Below are positions 25,452 to 34,899 of a stretch of 64,000 nucleotides of DNA, in pieces. Where the stretch lies: NCBI GenBank assembly GCA_016708905.1, contig JADJEV010000003.1, positions 868,001 through 932,000 of the forward strand, read 5' to 3'. The translations under genes were made by a program, and so were the position numbers. Source of the stretch: Candidatus Methylophosphatis roskildensis (lineage in GTDB: Bacteria > Pseudomonadota > Gammaproteobacteria > Burkholderiales > Rhodocyclaceae). Numbering within the stretch: the first letter of the stretch is position 1; every line of letters begins with the position of its first letter. The notes beneath the pieces were generated by a model. It was given only the letters and a program-made list of their open reading frames with translations, ran no database searches and was not told where the DNA came from.

Positions 25452-27757
25452 TCAGGACTCCTGACATAGGTGGATTAACGGCCCGATTTCATTGGACTTC
25501 TTGAGCGAGGTGCGTAATAATTACTGCGCCACGTTGAGGAGGTTTTCGATGCCGACCCAGACGCATCTGCCGGTGCAGCCCACGGGAGCTGAAGAGATCA
25601 ACGCGGTGCTCGCGATTGTGCGCAACAACGGTCAGGTAGCCTACGTCGCCTACGGCATACCGGTGTTCACGCACGCCGAGAGCGACGCCGTGGGTCAGCG
25701 CCTGGCCGCGGTGCAGATGATGGAGCTTGGCCTGGCACGGCGCGAAGATCTCAGCGGCGCCTTGCACCTGGATCGCAGCACGCTGACTCGCCACAGCCGC
25801 AAAGTCAGGACCGAGGGCGTGCTGGGGGTCGTGCAGAACAAGCGAGGACCCAAGGGTGCGCATCGCTTTACGGCGGAGAAGCGCGCGCGTGCGGCCCAGC
25901 TGCTCGATCAGGGCAGCTCGATCCGGCAGGCCGCCGGGCAGGTGGGGGTTACCGAAGGCACGATCCGCCGGACGCTGCGCCGCGGCGAACTCGGCAGGGC
26001 GGCGCGCAGGCAAGCGAGCCTGCCAAGCGGGCCCAGCGAGCGCAGCCAGCGTGCGGCGCGCGGTGCCGGTGGCGTGGCGGTGCAGCGGCACACCGAACGC
26101 GCACTGGCGCGCATGGGACAGCTCCAGGAAGCCGCCCCCCAGTTTGTGGCGGCCGAGGCGGTGCGCTACGGGGGTGCTTTACTGGCGCTGCCGGCGATGC
26201 TGGCGCTGGGGCTGCTGGAGGCGGGCGAGCAGGCCTATGGTTCGCTGAAGAATGGCTTCTACGGCTTGCGCGCCACGCTGTTGATGCTGACCTTCATGGC
26301 GCTGCTGCGGCTTCGTACCCCCGAGCAGTTGCAGGGCCATCCGCCGGGGGAACTGGGCGTGTTGCTGGGACTGGACCGCGCCCCCGAGGTCAAGACCCTG
26401 CGACGCAAGCTCTGGGAGTTGACGGCACGCCAACAGGCCGCCCGGTTCAGCCGGCAGCTCACGCAGCGCTGGGTGAGCGAGAACGCGCAAGCCGTGGGGC
26501 TGCTCTATGTCGATGGGCATGTGCGGCCCTATCATGGCACCACACACAAGCTGCCCAAGGCGTGGGTGGCACGGCGGCGCTTGTGCATGCCGGCCACCAC
26601 CGACATCTGGGTGAACCAGCAAGATGCCCAGCCGCTGTTTGTGGTGAGTGCCGAGGCCAATGACAATCTTCTGGCAATGCTGCGTCGGGAGATTCTGCCG
26701 CAGGTGCGCGAGCTGGTGGGCGAGCGGCGCGTGACACTGGCCTTCGACCGTGAGGGCTGGAGCCCGAAGTTCTTCCAGGAAGTCTTCGCCCAGGGCTTCG
26801 ATGTGCTCACCTACCGCAAGGGGGCCTACGCGCAGTGGCCCAAGCGAGTGTTTCGCACGGTGGAGGCGATCATCGATGGGCGCAAGGTGAGCTACCAGTT
26901 GGCCGAGCGCTCGATCCGCGTCCTGCCTGGCTTTCGCATGCGTGAGGTGCGCCGGTTGTGCGAGAATGATCATCAGACTTCCATTGTGACGACCCGCACG
27001 GATTGGCCCATCGAGGCGGTGGCCTATCGCATGTTCGAGCGCTGGACGCAGGAGAACTTCTTCCGCTACATGCGCCAGCACTTCGCCTTGGATGCGCTGG
27101 TGAACTACCAAGTGGAGCCCGCCGACCCCGAGCGCACCATCCCCAACCCCGAGCGCAAGGCACTGGCCAAAGAGCTTCGGGCCAGCCGCGCCGCCCTCCA
27201 GGAGCTCGAACAAGCCTACGGCCAGAAGGCGCGCGCCAACCCGGAAGCGCAGCGGCCCACCATGCGCGGGTTCAAGATCGCGCAGGCCAAATTGAACCGG
27301 CAACTGCGCGAAGCCCAAGCGAAGTGCGAGCAGCTGCGAGCACGCTTCGCACAGTTGCCCAAGCGGGTGGCGCTCAACGCGTTGCTCGACGACGCTGAGA
27401 TCGTCAGGCTCGCCCCCGAGGCCAAGCACCTCACCGATACCATCAAGATGCTCGCGTTCCGCGCCGAAACCGCGCTGGTGCGCTGTCTGACGCTCAGTGG
27501 GGTGCGCACCGAGGACGACGGACGGGCGCTGGTGCGCGAGATGCTGCTGAGCAGTGCGGACATCGTGCCCCAAGCCGCACAGCAGCGTCTGCTAGTCCGG
27601 ATTCATTCACTGGCCAATCCGCGACACAACCGCGCCCTCGCCAAGCTCTGTGAAACCCTCAACGCGCTCGAATTTCGCTACCCCGGTTCGGACCTGACGC
27701 TTGCCTACGAGCCGCCTCCAGTTGCATAAATTCTTCCGCCCATGTCAGGAGTCCTGA
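25452..27757 (+). mobile_element. complete unclassified DDE insertion sequence with palindromic termini
   Basis: Perfect 16-base inverted termini TCAGGACTCCTGACAT (25452-25467) and ATGTCAGGAGTCCTGA (27742-27757) enclose one transposase gene. Each terminus contains the interrupted palindrome CAGGA-C-TCCTG. Immediately right of the element lies a 5-prime-truncated relic of the same IS (27758-28225), and an inverted relic is at 32273-32987. Total length is 2306 bases. Confidence 0.8.
25549..27729 (+). CDS. DDE transposase with N-terminal helix-turn-helix region
   Basis: A 726-residue protein from MPTQTHLPVQPTG (GAGGAGG upstream). The N-terminal half holds HTH-like segments (REDLSGALHLDRSTLTRHS and IRQAAGQVGVTEGTIRRTLR, about 80-170). 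The catalytic core carries LLYVDGHVRPYHG (first Asp), LAFDREGWSP (second Asp) and RWTQENFFRYMRQHFAL (Glu), the YxREN-like pattern of IS4/IS1634-type enzymes. A coiled coil of about 80 residues follows (ASRAALQELEQAYGQK ... EQLRARFAQLP). I cannot assign it to a named IS family with confidence. Confidence 0.75.
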   Translation: MPTQTHLPVQPTGAEEINAVLAIVRNNGQVAYVAYGIPVFTHAESDAVGQRLAAVQMMELGLARREDLSGALHLDRSTLTRHSRKVRTEGVLGVVQNKRGPKGAHRFTAEKRARAAQLLDQGSSIRQAAGQVGVTEGTIRRTLRRGELGRAARRQASLPSGPSERSQRAARGAGGVAVQRHTERALARMGQLQEAAPQFVAAEAVRYGGALLALPAMLALGLLEAGEQAYGSLKNGFYGLRATLLMLTFMALLRLRTPEQLQGHPPGELGVLLGLDRAPEVKTLRRKLWELTARQQAARFSRQLTQRWVSENAQAVGLLYVDGHVRPYHGTTHKLPKAWVARRRLCMPATTDIWVNQQDAQPLFVVSAEANDNLLAMLRREILPQVRELVGERRVTLAFDREGWSPKFFQEVFAQGFDVLTYRKGAYAQWPKRVFRTVEAIIDGRKVSYQLAERSIRVLPGFRMREVRRLCENDHQTSIVTTRTDWPIEAVAYRMFERWTQENFFRYMRQHFALDALVNYQVEPADPERTIPNPERKALAKELRASRAALQELEQAYGQKARANPEAQRPTMRGFKIAQAKLNRQLREAQAKCEQLRARFAQLPKRVALNALLDDAEIVRLAPEAKHLTDTIKMLAFRAETALVRCLTLSGVRTEDDGRALVREMLLSSADIVPQAAQQRLLVRIHSLANPRHNRALAKLCETLNALEFRYPGSDLTLAYEPPPVA

Positions 27758-28225
27758 AATTGAACCGGCAACTGCGCGAAGCCGAAGCCAAGTGCGAGCA
27801 GCTGCGAGTACGCTTCGCACAATTGCCCAAGCGGGTGCCGCTCAACGCGTTGCTCGACGACGCTCAGATCGTCAGGCTCGCCCCCGAGGCCAAGCACCTC
27901 ACCGATACCATCAAGATGCTCGCGTTCCGCGCCGAAACCGCGCTGGTGCGCTGTCTGACGCTCAATGGGGTGCGCACCGAGGACGACGGACGGGCGCTGG
28001 TGCGCGAGATGCTGCTGAGCAGTGCGGACATCGTGCCCCAAGCCGCACAGCAGCGTCTGCTAGTCCGGATTCATTCACTGGCCAATCCGCGACACAACCG
28101 CGCCCTCGCCAAGCTCTGTGAAACCCTCAACGCGCTCGAATTTCGCTACCCCGGTTCGGACCTGACGCTTGCCTACGAGCCGCCTCCAGTTGCATAAATT
28201 CTTCCGCCCATGTCAGGAGTCCTGA
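27758..28225 (+). mobile_element. 5-prime-truncated relic of the same IS, tandem to the full copy
   Basis: It starts at the codons for LNRQLREAEAKCEQL and runs to the terminus ATGTCAGGAGTCCTGA (28210-28225). It differs from the full copy at several codons (for example VPLNALLDDAQ for VALNALLDDAE), so it is an older, diverged copy rather than a recent duplication. Confidence 0.75.
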
Positions 28226-28229
28226 ATCT

Positions 28230-29909
28230 ATGGTTCCCCCCATTTATTATGCATTCAATCGAAACTTCAATTACCAAAAGTACCTAGAGGAGAAAAGTCA
28301 TGTAGATCGTGTGGTTTTGTCAGTAGATAGCGCCTCCCAGAAAATCATTGGCAATACGCAGCTAATAGCAGAAAACCTTGGCATTAATGCGCAAGCCATT
28401 TCTGAGGGCTTTTCTGACGTCAGCAATACAATTGGTCGTGCCTCCTATGGGGTAGAAACGGCAATTTACGCAGTTGCTGACACAGTCGGAGAAGGTCTAA
28501 GCCAAATCACTGTCGACCTAAATAGTATTGGAGAAAATGTGGAGATGCTAACGTCGGTCTGCGAGATTGGCTTTCAGCAACTCAATGCCGCAACGTTGCA
28601 GTCGAATAGGTTGCTCGATGAAATCGTCACCCTTTTGGAGGACGCCGACCGGACGTGGGCGAGAGCGAAGTTTCGACGTGCTATCTGGTGCAAGGAGAAT
28701 AAACTGTGGCATGAAGCACTGGAGAATTGCTCGAACGCAATTGGTAGGGACAAATTGGAGCCAAGATTCTATTTCCTTCGAGGAAGCATTTACCTTGGAG
28801 AAGCCGGCGTGGATCCAAAGCTTGTCGACCTTGATAAAGCAGAGAAGGATTTTCTGAGTTGTGCCAAATTTTGCGGAACGAGCGAACCACAACTTAAGCA
28901 GAAAGCGCTAATACACGCTGGGTGGGCGAAATATTGTGCCGGGAAACCCTTAGAAGCGATAGGAATACTTCTCGACGCGGACCGGATATTTGCCCATAGT
29001 AGGAATCCAGAGATATCCTTTTACTTGGCGAAATGCTATTTGCATATCGGAGATACCAAAAAGGCTAAGCAACATTTTCAAGATTCTATACAAGGTGGCG
29101 AACTGTATGCTATTCGCGCTGAGAATGACCAGGATTTCATTCCTCATATCGTTGAGTTGCGTGCGTGGATGGAGGAAAAAAGGGCGGATCTAGCACGAGA
29201 GATAAATTCGTATGTTGAAGACAAGTTCGTGCCACCTACATTAAGGCGACTAGCTTCACTCGCTGGCCAAGAGCAGGTTCCGGTCGAACGGATGGAGGCA
29301 ATCTTTAGTCATATCAGAATATTTTCCCCGCCAAACTTGACGTTAACTGAGATCTTTCGGTTCAATAAAGGAGTTGGCAATGAGCTTCTTAAGGCGGCCA
29401 AGGAACAAAGCGAGACAGTTCTGCAGCGGCTCGATCAAAAGGCTGACAGACTGATAAATGGGACACCAGCTACGGCAATTCCTGAAATCAAAGAGTCCCG
29501 AAAAAATGCTGACTATAGAGAAGCGGCAATGTGGGGCACCAGCCTAGCTGGGGCGGCTATTGGGGTGATTGTTGCAATCGTAATTGCTATTTCTGAGTCG
29601 TCGAGGCACAAAGGGTTTGAGCTGTTCTTGCACTGGGTAATTGGAGCTCCATTTGGTGCTATTGTTCTTGGAATAGCAGGTGCCGTGGTCGGTTGGTTGT
29701 TGGGAGCTATTTTTGGTTGGTTGAGAGATACGTTCAGAATGATTTCTGAAGAGTCTGAGCAAGTGGCTCGTCAGAAGGCGGCTATAGCGAGGCGCGATGA
29801 AGAAAAAATAGCTATTGAAGGGAGAAGAGAGTGCGGCGAGAAACTTAAAATGGCTATTGGTGATATCAAGGAGAATCTTAGGCCCTTGCTTGAATTTCAG
29901 ATTAGCTGA
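28230..29909 (+). CDS. coiled-coil/TPR membrane protein, unknown function
   Basis: A 559-residue, lower-GC gene. Residues about 25-135 are a long helical segment with amphipathic repeats (SVDSASQKIIGNTQLIAENL and on). TPR-like repeats follow (about 140-300: RAIWCKENKLWHEALENCSN, KALIHAGWAKYCAGKPLEAI, YLAKCYLHIGDTKKAKQHFQ). Two membrane helices lie at about 433-452 and 465-495 (the second rich in Gly-Ala), then a charged coiled coil. The ATG lies only five bases after an IS terminus, whose AGGAG makes a Shine-Dalgarno at usable spacing, so the native upstream region is gone. I do not recognise the family; it resembles membrane-anchored proteins found in accessory islands. Confidence 0.7.
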   Translation: MVPPIYYAFNRNFNYQKYLEEKSHVDRVVLSVDSASQKIIGNTQLIAENLGINAQAISEGFSDVSNTIGRASYGVETAIYAVADTVGEGLSQITVDLNSIGENVEMLTSVCEIGFQQLNAATLQSNRLLDEIVTLLEDADRTWARAKFRRAIWCKENKLWHEALENCSNAIGRDKLEPRFYFLRGSIYLGEAGVDPKLVDLDKAEKDFLSCAKFCGTSEPQLKQKALIHAGWAKYCAGKPLEAIGILLDADRIFAHSRNPEISFYLAKCYLHIGDTKKAKQHFQDSIQGGELYAIRAENDQDFIPHIVELRAWMEEKRADLAREINSYVEDKFVPPTLRRLASLAGQEQVPVERMEAIFSHIRIFSPPNLTLTEIFRFNKGVGNELLKAAKEQSETVLQRLDQKADRLINGTPATAIPEIKESRKNADYREAAMWGTSLAGAAIGVIVAIVIAISESSRHKGFELFLHWVIGAPFGAIVLGIAGAVVGWLLGAIFGWLRDTFRMISEESEQVARQKAAIARRDEEKIAIEGRRECGEKLKMAIGDIKENLRPLLEFQIS

Positions 29910-30151
29910 ATTGGTTTATTGCTCCGAAGTTCCTCGGTTCGAGAACGCTTGATTGGCCGAGCAAATTGGCGCGGCACCTCGGTATGCCCAGCTGGACGGG
30001 CGGGATGTGGAGACAAGGCTTCGGGCCACCGCGCCGCAGCTCGCGACTCTACCCGTGTCGCCCAGAGGCAACTGAGAGGCTGTGAAAAAATCCCCCGCCC
30101 GGATTATGCCTGTGGCATAATGTGCTCTGGCCTTGGTGCGAGACTGCGAAG

Positions 30152-31452
30152 ATGACGAAGACCCGAGCGCGCGTGCTGTTACCGAACCGAGGGCAGATGG
30201 AATTTCGGGCCAGCGATCTCGAATCGGTGCTGGCCGAAGGGCACCGGGCGCGACTGGTCTGGGCCTATGTCGAGCGCCAGGATCTGGGGCGCTTCTACGA
30301 AGCTCTCCGGGTAGTCGAAGGCGGTGTCGGGCGCGCGGCGATTGCCCCGGAGATTTTGCTCTCGCTGTGGCTGTACGCCACGCTCGACGGGGTAGGCAGC
30401 GCGCGGGAAGTCTCCCGCCTGATCGAAGCCCACGACGCCTACCGCTTGCTCTGTGGTGGTGTGCAGGTCAATCACCACACGCTGTCGGACTTTCGCAAGG
30501 ATCACGGTGAAGCGCTCGATGAACTGCTGAGCGTGAGCATTGCGAGCCTGATGGCCGTGGGGGTGGTCAAGCTCAAGCAGGTGGCCCAGGACGGGATGCG
30601 GGTACGTGCCAGTGCCGGGGCCGGCTCGTTTCGGCGCAAAGAGAAACTGGCAAGCTGCCTGGAAGCGGCGCGCGCGCACGTGGCGCGGTTGAAGGCCGAA
30701 CTGGAGGCCGACCCGGCCCAGGCCCAACGGGCACGGGAGGCGGCCCGGCGGCGGGCGGCGCAGCAACGCCAAGAGCGTCTGGAGCAGGCGCTGGCCCGGC
30801 TGCCCGAGATCGAAGCGATCAAGCGACGGCAAGGCAAGCAGGCCGAACAAGCGCGGGTCTCGATGACCGACGCCCAGGCCACGGTGATGAAGATGGGCGA
30901 TGGCGGCTTCCGGCCGGCCTACAACCCGCAACTGGCCTCTGATGCCGACAGTCTGGTGATCGTCGGTCTCGATGTGGCCACCATCGGCACCGATCAGGGA
31001 CAAATGGGGCCGATGCTCGAGCAGGTCACCGAGCGTTGTGGGCGGGCACCAGAAGCCTGGCTGGTCGATGGCGGTTATGTCGGTCACGAGCAGATCGAGC
31101 GGGCCAGTGAGAGCACATGCGTCTATGGGCCGGTGCCCGGCCGAAGGACAAGACGGTCGACCCGCACCAGGCCAAGGCGCGCGACAGCGAGGCAGTGGCG
31201 GCTTGGCGCCAGCGGATGGGCACGGATGAAGCGAAGGCCCTGTACAAGCGACGGGCGGCAACGGCCGAATGCGTCAATGCACACAGTCGCAATCGGGGAT
31301 TGCAGCAGTTTCGAGTGCGCGGGCTGGGAAAGGTCAAATGTGTGATGCTGATCTTCGCCCTGGCGCACAACCTGATGCGCATGACGGCACTGGCGCCGCA
31401 ATTGCTCGGGATAGGGACAGGTTCGTCCGGCATCGCCGGATTGCCGGTTTGA
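30152..31452 (+). pseudogene. IS1182-family transposase with a frameshift
   Basis: MTKTRARVLLPNRGQMEF opens a typical IS1182 transposase: PEILLSLWLYATLDGVGSAR, VNHHTLSDFRKDHGE, VAQDGMRVRASAG (first Asp region), a coiled insertion, and DGGYVGHEQIE (second Asp). Near 31135 the frame changes. The right ending, PKDKTVDPHQAKARDSEAV through AECVNAHSRNRGLQQFRVRG (with the Glu) to the stop at 31452, lies in another frame. A single-base change in the GGTGCCCGGCC stretch explains this. Either the IS is inactive or there is a read error. Confidence 0.78.
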
Positions 31453-31721
31453 GGACGCCAATCCGGGGAAATTCACCAATTGAACGCTCGATAGCGGGGT
31501 AGGCAATGCGGAATCCATCTTGCGCCGAACAACCCGGCGCCAATGTTCCTTGTGGGGCCTGCCGGCCGCGCCGGGAAATAAATCACAAACTCTGAGGTTT
31601 CGAATAAGGAAATAACTGACAATTTGACGGAAACAACTGACAATGAAGCCGATGATCGGCAGTTAAGGTTTTCTGGTCTGCGGACGCGCTCGCGGCAGAT
31701 CTCGCGTGTTCAAATCACGGT

Positions 31722-31880
31722 TCAATCTCTGTCCAAGAATTCCTGGAGCATTGCCGCGGGGGGAGCCCGAAAGTAGGCGGGCGTGATGTTGTGACGTTCG
31801 CGTAGCTCCCGCGAACCGCGAACGAACTCGGCGGCCCTGGGGGAAATCCAGGCGATCGCCGGCAACGGCCAACGCTGAAA
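31722..31880 (-). pseudogene. C-terminal fragment of an unknown protein
   Basis: A start-less frame reads WISPRAAEFVRGSRELRERH, then ITPAYFRAPPAAMLQEFLDRD and stop. Codon choice resembles the high-GC genes, unlike the neighbouring small gene. It looks like the tail of a gene cut off when the adjacent lower-GC segment was inserted. No family recognised. The rest of 31453-31720 contains nothing I can assign. Confidence 0.25.
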
Positions 31881-31888
31881 TTGTTTTA

Positions 31889-32080
31889 TTCCATTTTTTC
31901 TATGTCACGCCCCGAATGGGACTTGACGATTGCGAGTGCGTCTTCAAGACTTCTAGCTTTTCCAATGTCGGTTCCGCTACCCCAAACGCTGCCTTTGGTA
32001 ACATAAAACCAACCTCCTGAATCACTTATATAGTACAAATTGTCCCCTCCACCTTGAACAACGACTTTTCTTTTTGCCAT
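31889..32080 (-). CDS. small lower-GC protein, unknown function
   Basis: Sixty-three residues from MAKRKVVVQGGGDNLYYIS, with GAGGAGA seven bases upstream of the ATG. It has beta-rich GGGDNLYYISDSGGWFYVTK and a C-terminal helix LEDALAIVKSH. Its size, sequence and strong ribosome binding site suggest a real gene, flanked by IS debris. It might be a small DUF2188-like protein (the G-W-x-V plus A-x-x-x-A-x-x-x-A pattern), but this is uncertain. Confidence 0.5.
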
Positions 32081-32272
32081 TGTTTTCTCCTCAATGTTTA
32101 ATCGTTTAGCCAAAAATACTAACACTTGAAAATTTACTACACATCTCTAACACAGAGCGATTTCGACAGAACAGGGAGCGCGTTCTTCATTGATCCACCT
32201 CGGATAATTGATTGGACGACCCGATTATCCGTCTCCGCGCCAGCGTCACACAAAGTGCGGAAGACCCAAATT

Positions 32273-32987
32273 TCAGGACTCCTGACATGGGCGGAGGAAT
32301 TTATGCAACTGGAGGCGGCTCGTAGGCGAGCGTCAGGTCCGAACCGGGGTAGCGAAATTCGAGCGCGTTGAGGGTTTCACAGAGCTTGGCGAGGGCGCGG
32401 TTGTGTCGCGGATTGGCCAGTGAATGAATCCGGACTAGCAGGCGCTGCTGTGCGGCTTGGGGCACGATGTCCGCGCTGCTCAGCAGCATCTCGCGCACCA
32501 GCGCCCGTCCGTCGTCCTCGGTGCGCACCCCATTGAGGGTCAGACAGCGCACCAGCGCGGTTTCGGCGCGGAAGGCGAGCATCTTGATGGTGTCGGTGAG
32601 GTGCTTGGCCTCGGGGGCGAGCCTGACGATCTCAGCGTCGTCGAGCAACGCGTTGAGCGCCACCCGCTTGGGCAACTGTGCGAAGCGTGCTCGCAGCTGC
32701 TCGCACTTCGCTTGGGCTTCGCGCAACTGCCGGTTCAATTTGGCCTGCGCGATCTTGAACCCGCGCATGGTGGGCCGCTGCGCTTCCGGGTTGGCGCGCG
32801 CCTTCTGGCCGTAGGCTTGTTCGAGCGCCTGGAGGGCGGCGCGGCTGGCGCGAAGCTCTTTGGCCAGTGCCTTGCGCTCGGGGTTGGGGATGGTGCGCTC
32901 GGGGTCGGCGGGCTCCACTTGGTAGTTCACCAGCGCATCCAGGGCGAAGTGCTGGCGCATGTAGCGGAAGAAGTTCTCCTGCGTCTG
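32273..32987 (-). mobile_element. inverted, 5-prime-truncated relic of the palindromic-end IS
   Basis: It carries the terminus TCAGGACTCCTGACAT (32273-32288) and the last 230 codons of the transposase, from QENFFRYMRQHFALDAL onward. It is broken at 32987, where an ISL3 fragment begins. It inserted beside an ISL3 right end (GTCACACAAAGTGCGGAAGA, 32244-32263). Confidence 0.75.
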
Positions 32988-32989
32988 GA

Positions 32990-33403
32990 TGGTGGGCTGG
33001 CGCAAGCTCGGCGCCTGCGAGCCCAAGCGGGAAGAGCATCGGCAGTTTGTAGACATCTTGTGCCGCAATGAGCCGATGATTGCTCAGGCACGCCGTCTGC
33101 TGGCGCGCGAATTCCTCGGCATCATTCACCGACGAGACTTGCCTCGATTTGATCGTTGGTTGGGGCGTCTTCAAGAGAGCGGGGTTCCGGAGCTGAAGCG
33201 CTACGCCGCGAGCTTGGAAACTGACTTGTCCGCAGTACGTGCGGCATTCGCGTTGCCGTGGAGCAACGGCCAGGTCGAAGGACACGTCAATCGGCTCAAA
33301 TATCTCAAACGACAAATGTATGGCCGGGCGAGTGTGGAACTGTTGCGCTTGCGCGTTCTTCATCCCAATTGAGGCGCCACCGTCACAAAATGTGCGGAAG
33401 ACC
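32990..33403 (+). mobile_element. ISL3-family remnant: transposase C-terminus and right end
   Basis: The frame to 33372 encodes RFDRWLGRLQESGVPELKR, LSAVRAAFALPWSNGQVEGH and VNRLKYLKRQMYGRASVELL, the conserved end of ISL3 transposases (with the catalytic Glu in QVEGHVNRLK). The right end GTCACAAAATGTGCGGAAGA follows at 33382. Similar ends occur at 32244 and, inverted, at 46175. Confidence 0.75.
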
Positions 33404-33408
33404 CAGTA

Positions 33409-33578
33409 TTACTTTGTACAACGCTTGTCGCCCTTGAGCGCGGCAATCGCCATCTGCGCCTTGAATGTCGGCGAATGGTTGCGCCTCTTCCTTCTTGCCA
33501 TGTGTCTCTTGCTCCATGCTTCGACCGCTTGCGCGGCACGTTGTTGAAGCAAGGCTATCACTCATCCGGCTGTCCGAA
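33409..33578 (-). mobile_element. IS3-family remnant: left end and orfA start
   Basis: The minus strand starts with the end TTCGGACAGCCGGATGAG (33561-33578), then an orfA beginning MARRKRRNHSPTFKAQMAIA and ALKGDK (33409-33501) that is cut by the ISL3 end. The terminus matches the right end at 20459-20476. Confidence 0.6.
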
Positions 33579-33603
33579 TTGCTGGGGCCCGCTCTCAATT
33601 GGC

Positions 33604-34764
33604 CTACTTGGTTCCAAGACTAAGTATCTCTACAGTATCAGCAACTGGGCTCCTTCCAAATCCAAGACTTTCTTCTATTTTGAATCTGACGAGATAAAGT
33701 CCATTGTTAGCAGGCCCACAATCAGCAGTGATGTACGCGCTTAGATAGTGAGATGTTGGACTGAAATACCACTTAATTGTACTGCTAGTTAACGGTGCAC
33801 TTTTTGATTTGTAATCCTTGGAGTTTCGATTTGTGCCCGAAGATGCTCTGGTGACAACCCCCTCTTCGTCAATCAATTTGCGCACGTCGTACGCGGAAAG
33901 CTTTTCGGTCATTGAGGCCAATGATTCAGGTGGGTTGTCGGGATCCTTAGCCGCCAAAATCGGCAGAATGTAACCAATCGTTCGCTCTACGACACTGCGA
34001 GCAATAGCGACATTGAGATCATTTTTCTTGAAGTAGGCCGCACCTACATCCAAGACAAATTTCATCAAAGCATCTGCAACAGGGGATTCAGTCGGCATAT
34101 TGCCTAGACCCGTTGTTGTTATTTCCACCGCTAACTCATTGAGTGGTTCAATAACAGAAGCCTGTGCTGTTTGCGAAAATGCCGCGCTTATCGCGCCATA
34201 GTAACAAGCATCATTTGGAAAATGACTTTTTTTGGGGTCTGATCTTATCTTGTCGCGCTCAAGACCGAGGACATGTAACAACGCTAGATTACCCTGTCCT
34301 GCCGACCAAAGGTCTAGCTTATCAGTAGGGTTCTCGTGCTTTGGTGGCTCAATATTGAGCGCAACTTTTTTGAGAGATTGAGAATCCGTTGCAATTGCCG
34401 CGTTGCAGTTAGGTGAAGACACAGTGCCACCTATAATTCTTTTCATATCCCAGGTAAATCCAGCTCCTTGCAACTTCAATACATCATCCGCACCCAACAC
34501 TCCCGATACTGGATACCACTTGCCGTCTGTATAAATCTGAGAACCCATGAATGTATTTCCGACGACCTGAGCAATTTTCAACATATTATCTCCAACTTGA
34601 TATTTTCGAGAATTGGATGATGTTGCGATGCCCGTATATCCACTAATATGAAACGAATACTTGTATGTCGGGCTACTCCATTCACCATCGAAGAGCCCAC
34701 ATGCCCATATGGAGGGATTGCATCCACATATAAATGAACCGATAAAAATAAGTCTTTTCAACAT
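33604..34764 (-). CDS. secreted protein of unknown function
   Basis: A 386-residue protein from MLKRLIFIGSFICGCNPSIW, with an N-terminal signal sequence that ends before CGLFDGEW. The sequence is lower in GC than the flanking IS DNA. The first part (about 25-115) is beta-rich and Ser/Thr/Tyr-rich. The middle (about 155-300) is mostly helical (NDACYYGAISAAFSQTAQA). The end is beta-like with TSHYLSAYITADCGPANN. It is not linked to another gene; IS remnants lie on both sides. I do not recognise the family. An envelope-located or exported role is inferred from the signal sequence. Confidence 0.6.
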   Translation of the reverse strand: MLKRLIFIGSFICGCNPSIWACGLFDGEWSSPTYKYSFHISGYTGIATSSNSRKYQVGDNMLKIAQVVGNTFMGSQIYTDGKWYPVSGVLGADDVLKLQGAGFTWDMKRIIGGTVSSPNCNAAIATDSQSLKKVALNIEPPKHENPTDKLDLWSAGQGNLALLHVLGLERDKIRSDPKKSHFPNDACYYGAISAAFSQTAQASVIEPLNELAVEITTTGLGNMPTESPVADALMKFVLDVGAAYFKKNDLNVAIARSVVERTIGYILPILAAKDPDNPPESLASMTEKLSAYDVRKLIDEEGVVTRASSGTNRNSKDYKSKSAPLTSSTIKWYFSPTSHYLSAYITADCGPANNGLYLVRFKIEESLGFGRSPVADTVEILSLGTK

Positions 34765-34789
34765 TACGCTTATCACGCCTCATGCTCAT

Positions 34790-34895
34790 CAAATACTGCC
34801 CCGGCCACCTTAACCTCGTCCATACTCCAACTCCTTCCCACGGGCCGCTTACGCCGACGAAATACCGGATAGAGCGCCGGAGGAATCTTGATCCT
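34790..34895 (-). mobile_element. IS6-family transposase fragment
   Basis: Just left of the ISNCY-like copy, the minus strand has a frame LYPVFRRRKRPVGRSWSMDE followed by VKVAG. RRRKRPVGxSWxxDETYIKV is the region around the first catalytic Asp of IS6/IS26 transposases. Only about 35 codons remain and the TYI triplet is missing. Confidence 0.4.
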
Positions 34896-34899
34896 AATT

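Noticed and set aside
26179..27573. 464-codon open frame opposite the DDE transposase
   Set aside because: Gly/Leu/His-rich shadow of the true gene; the same shadow reappears with each relic copy of the IS.
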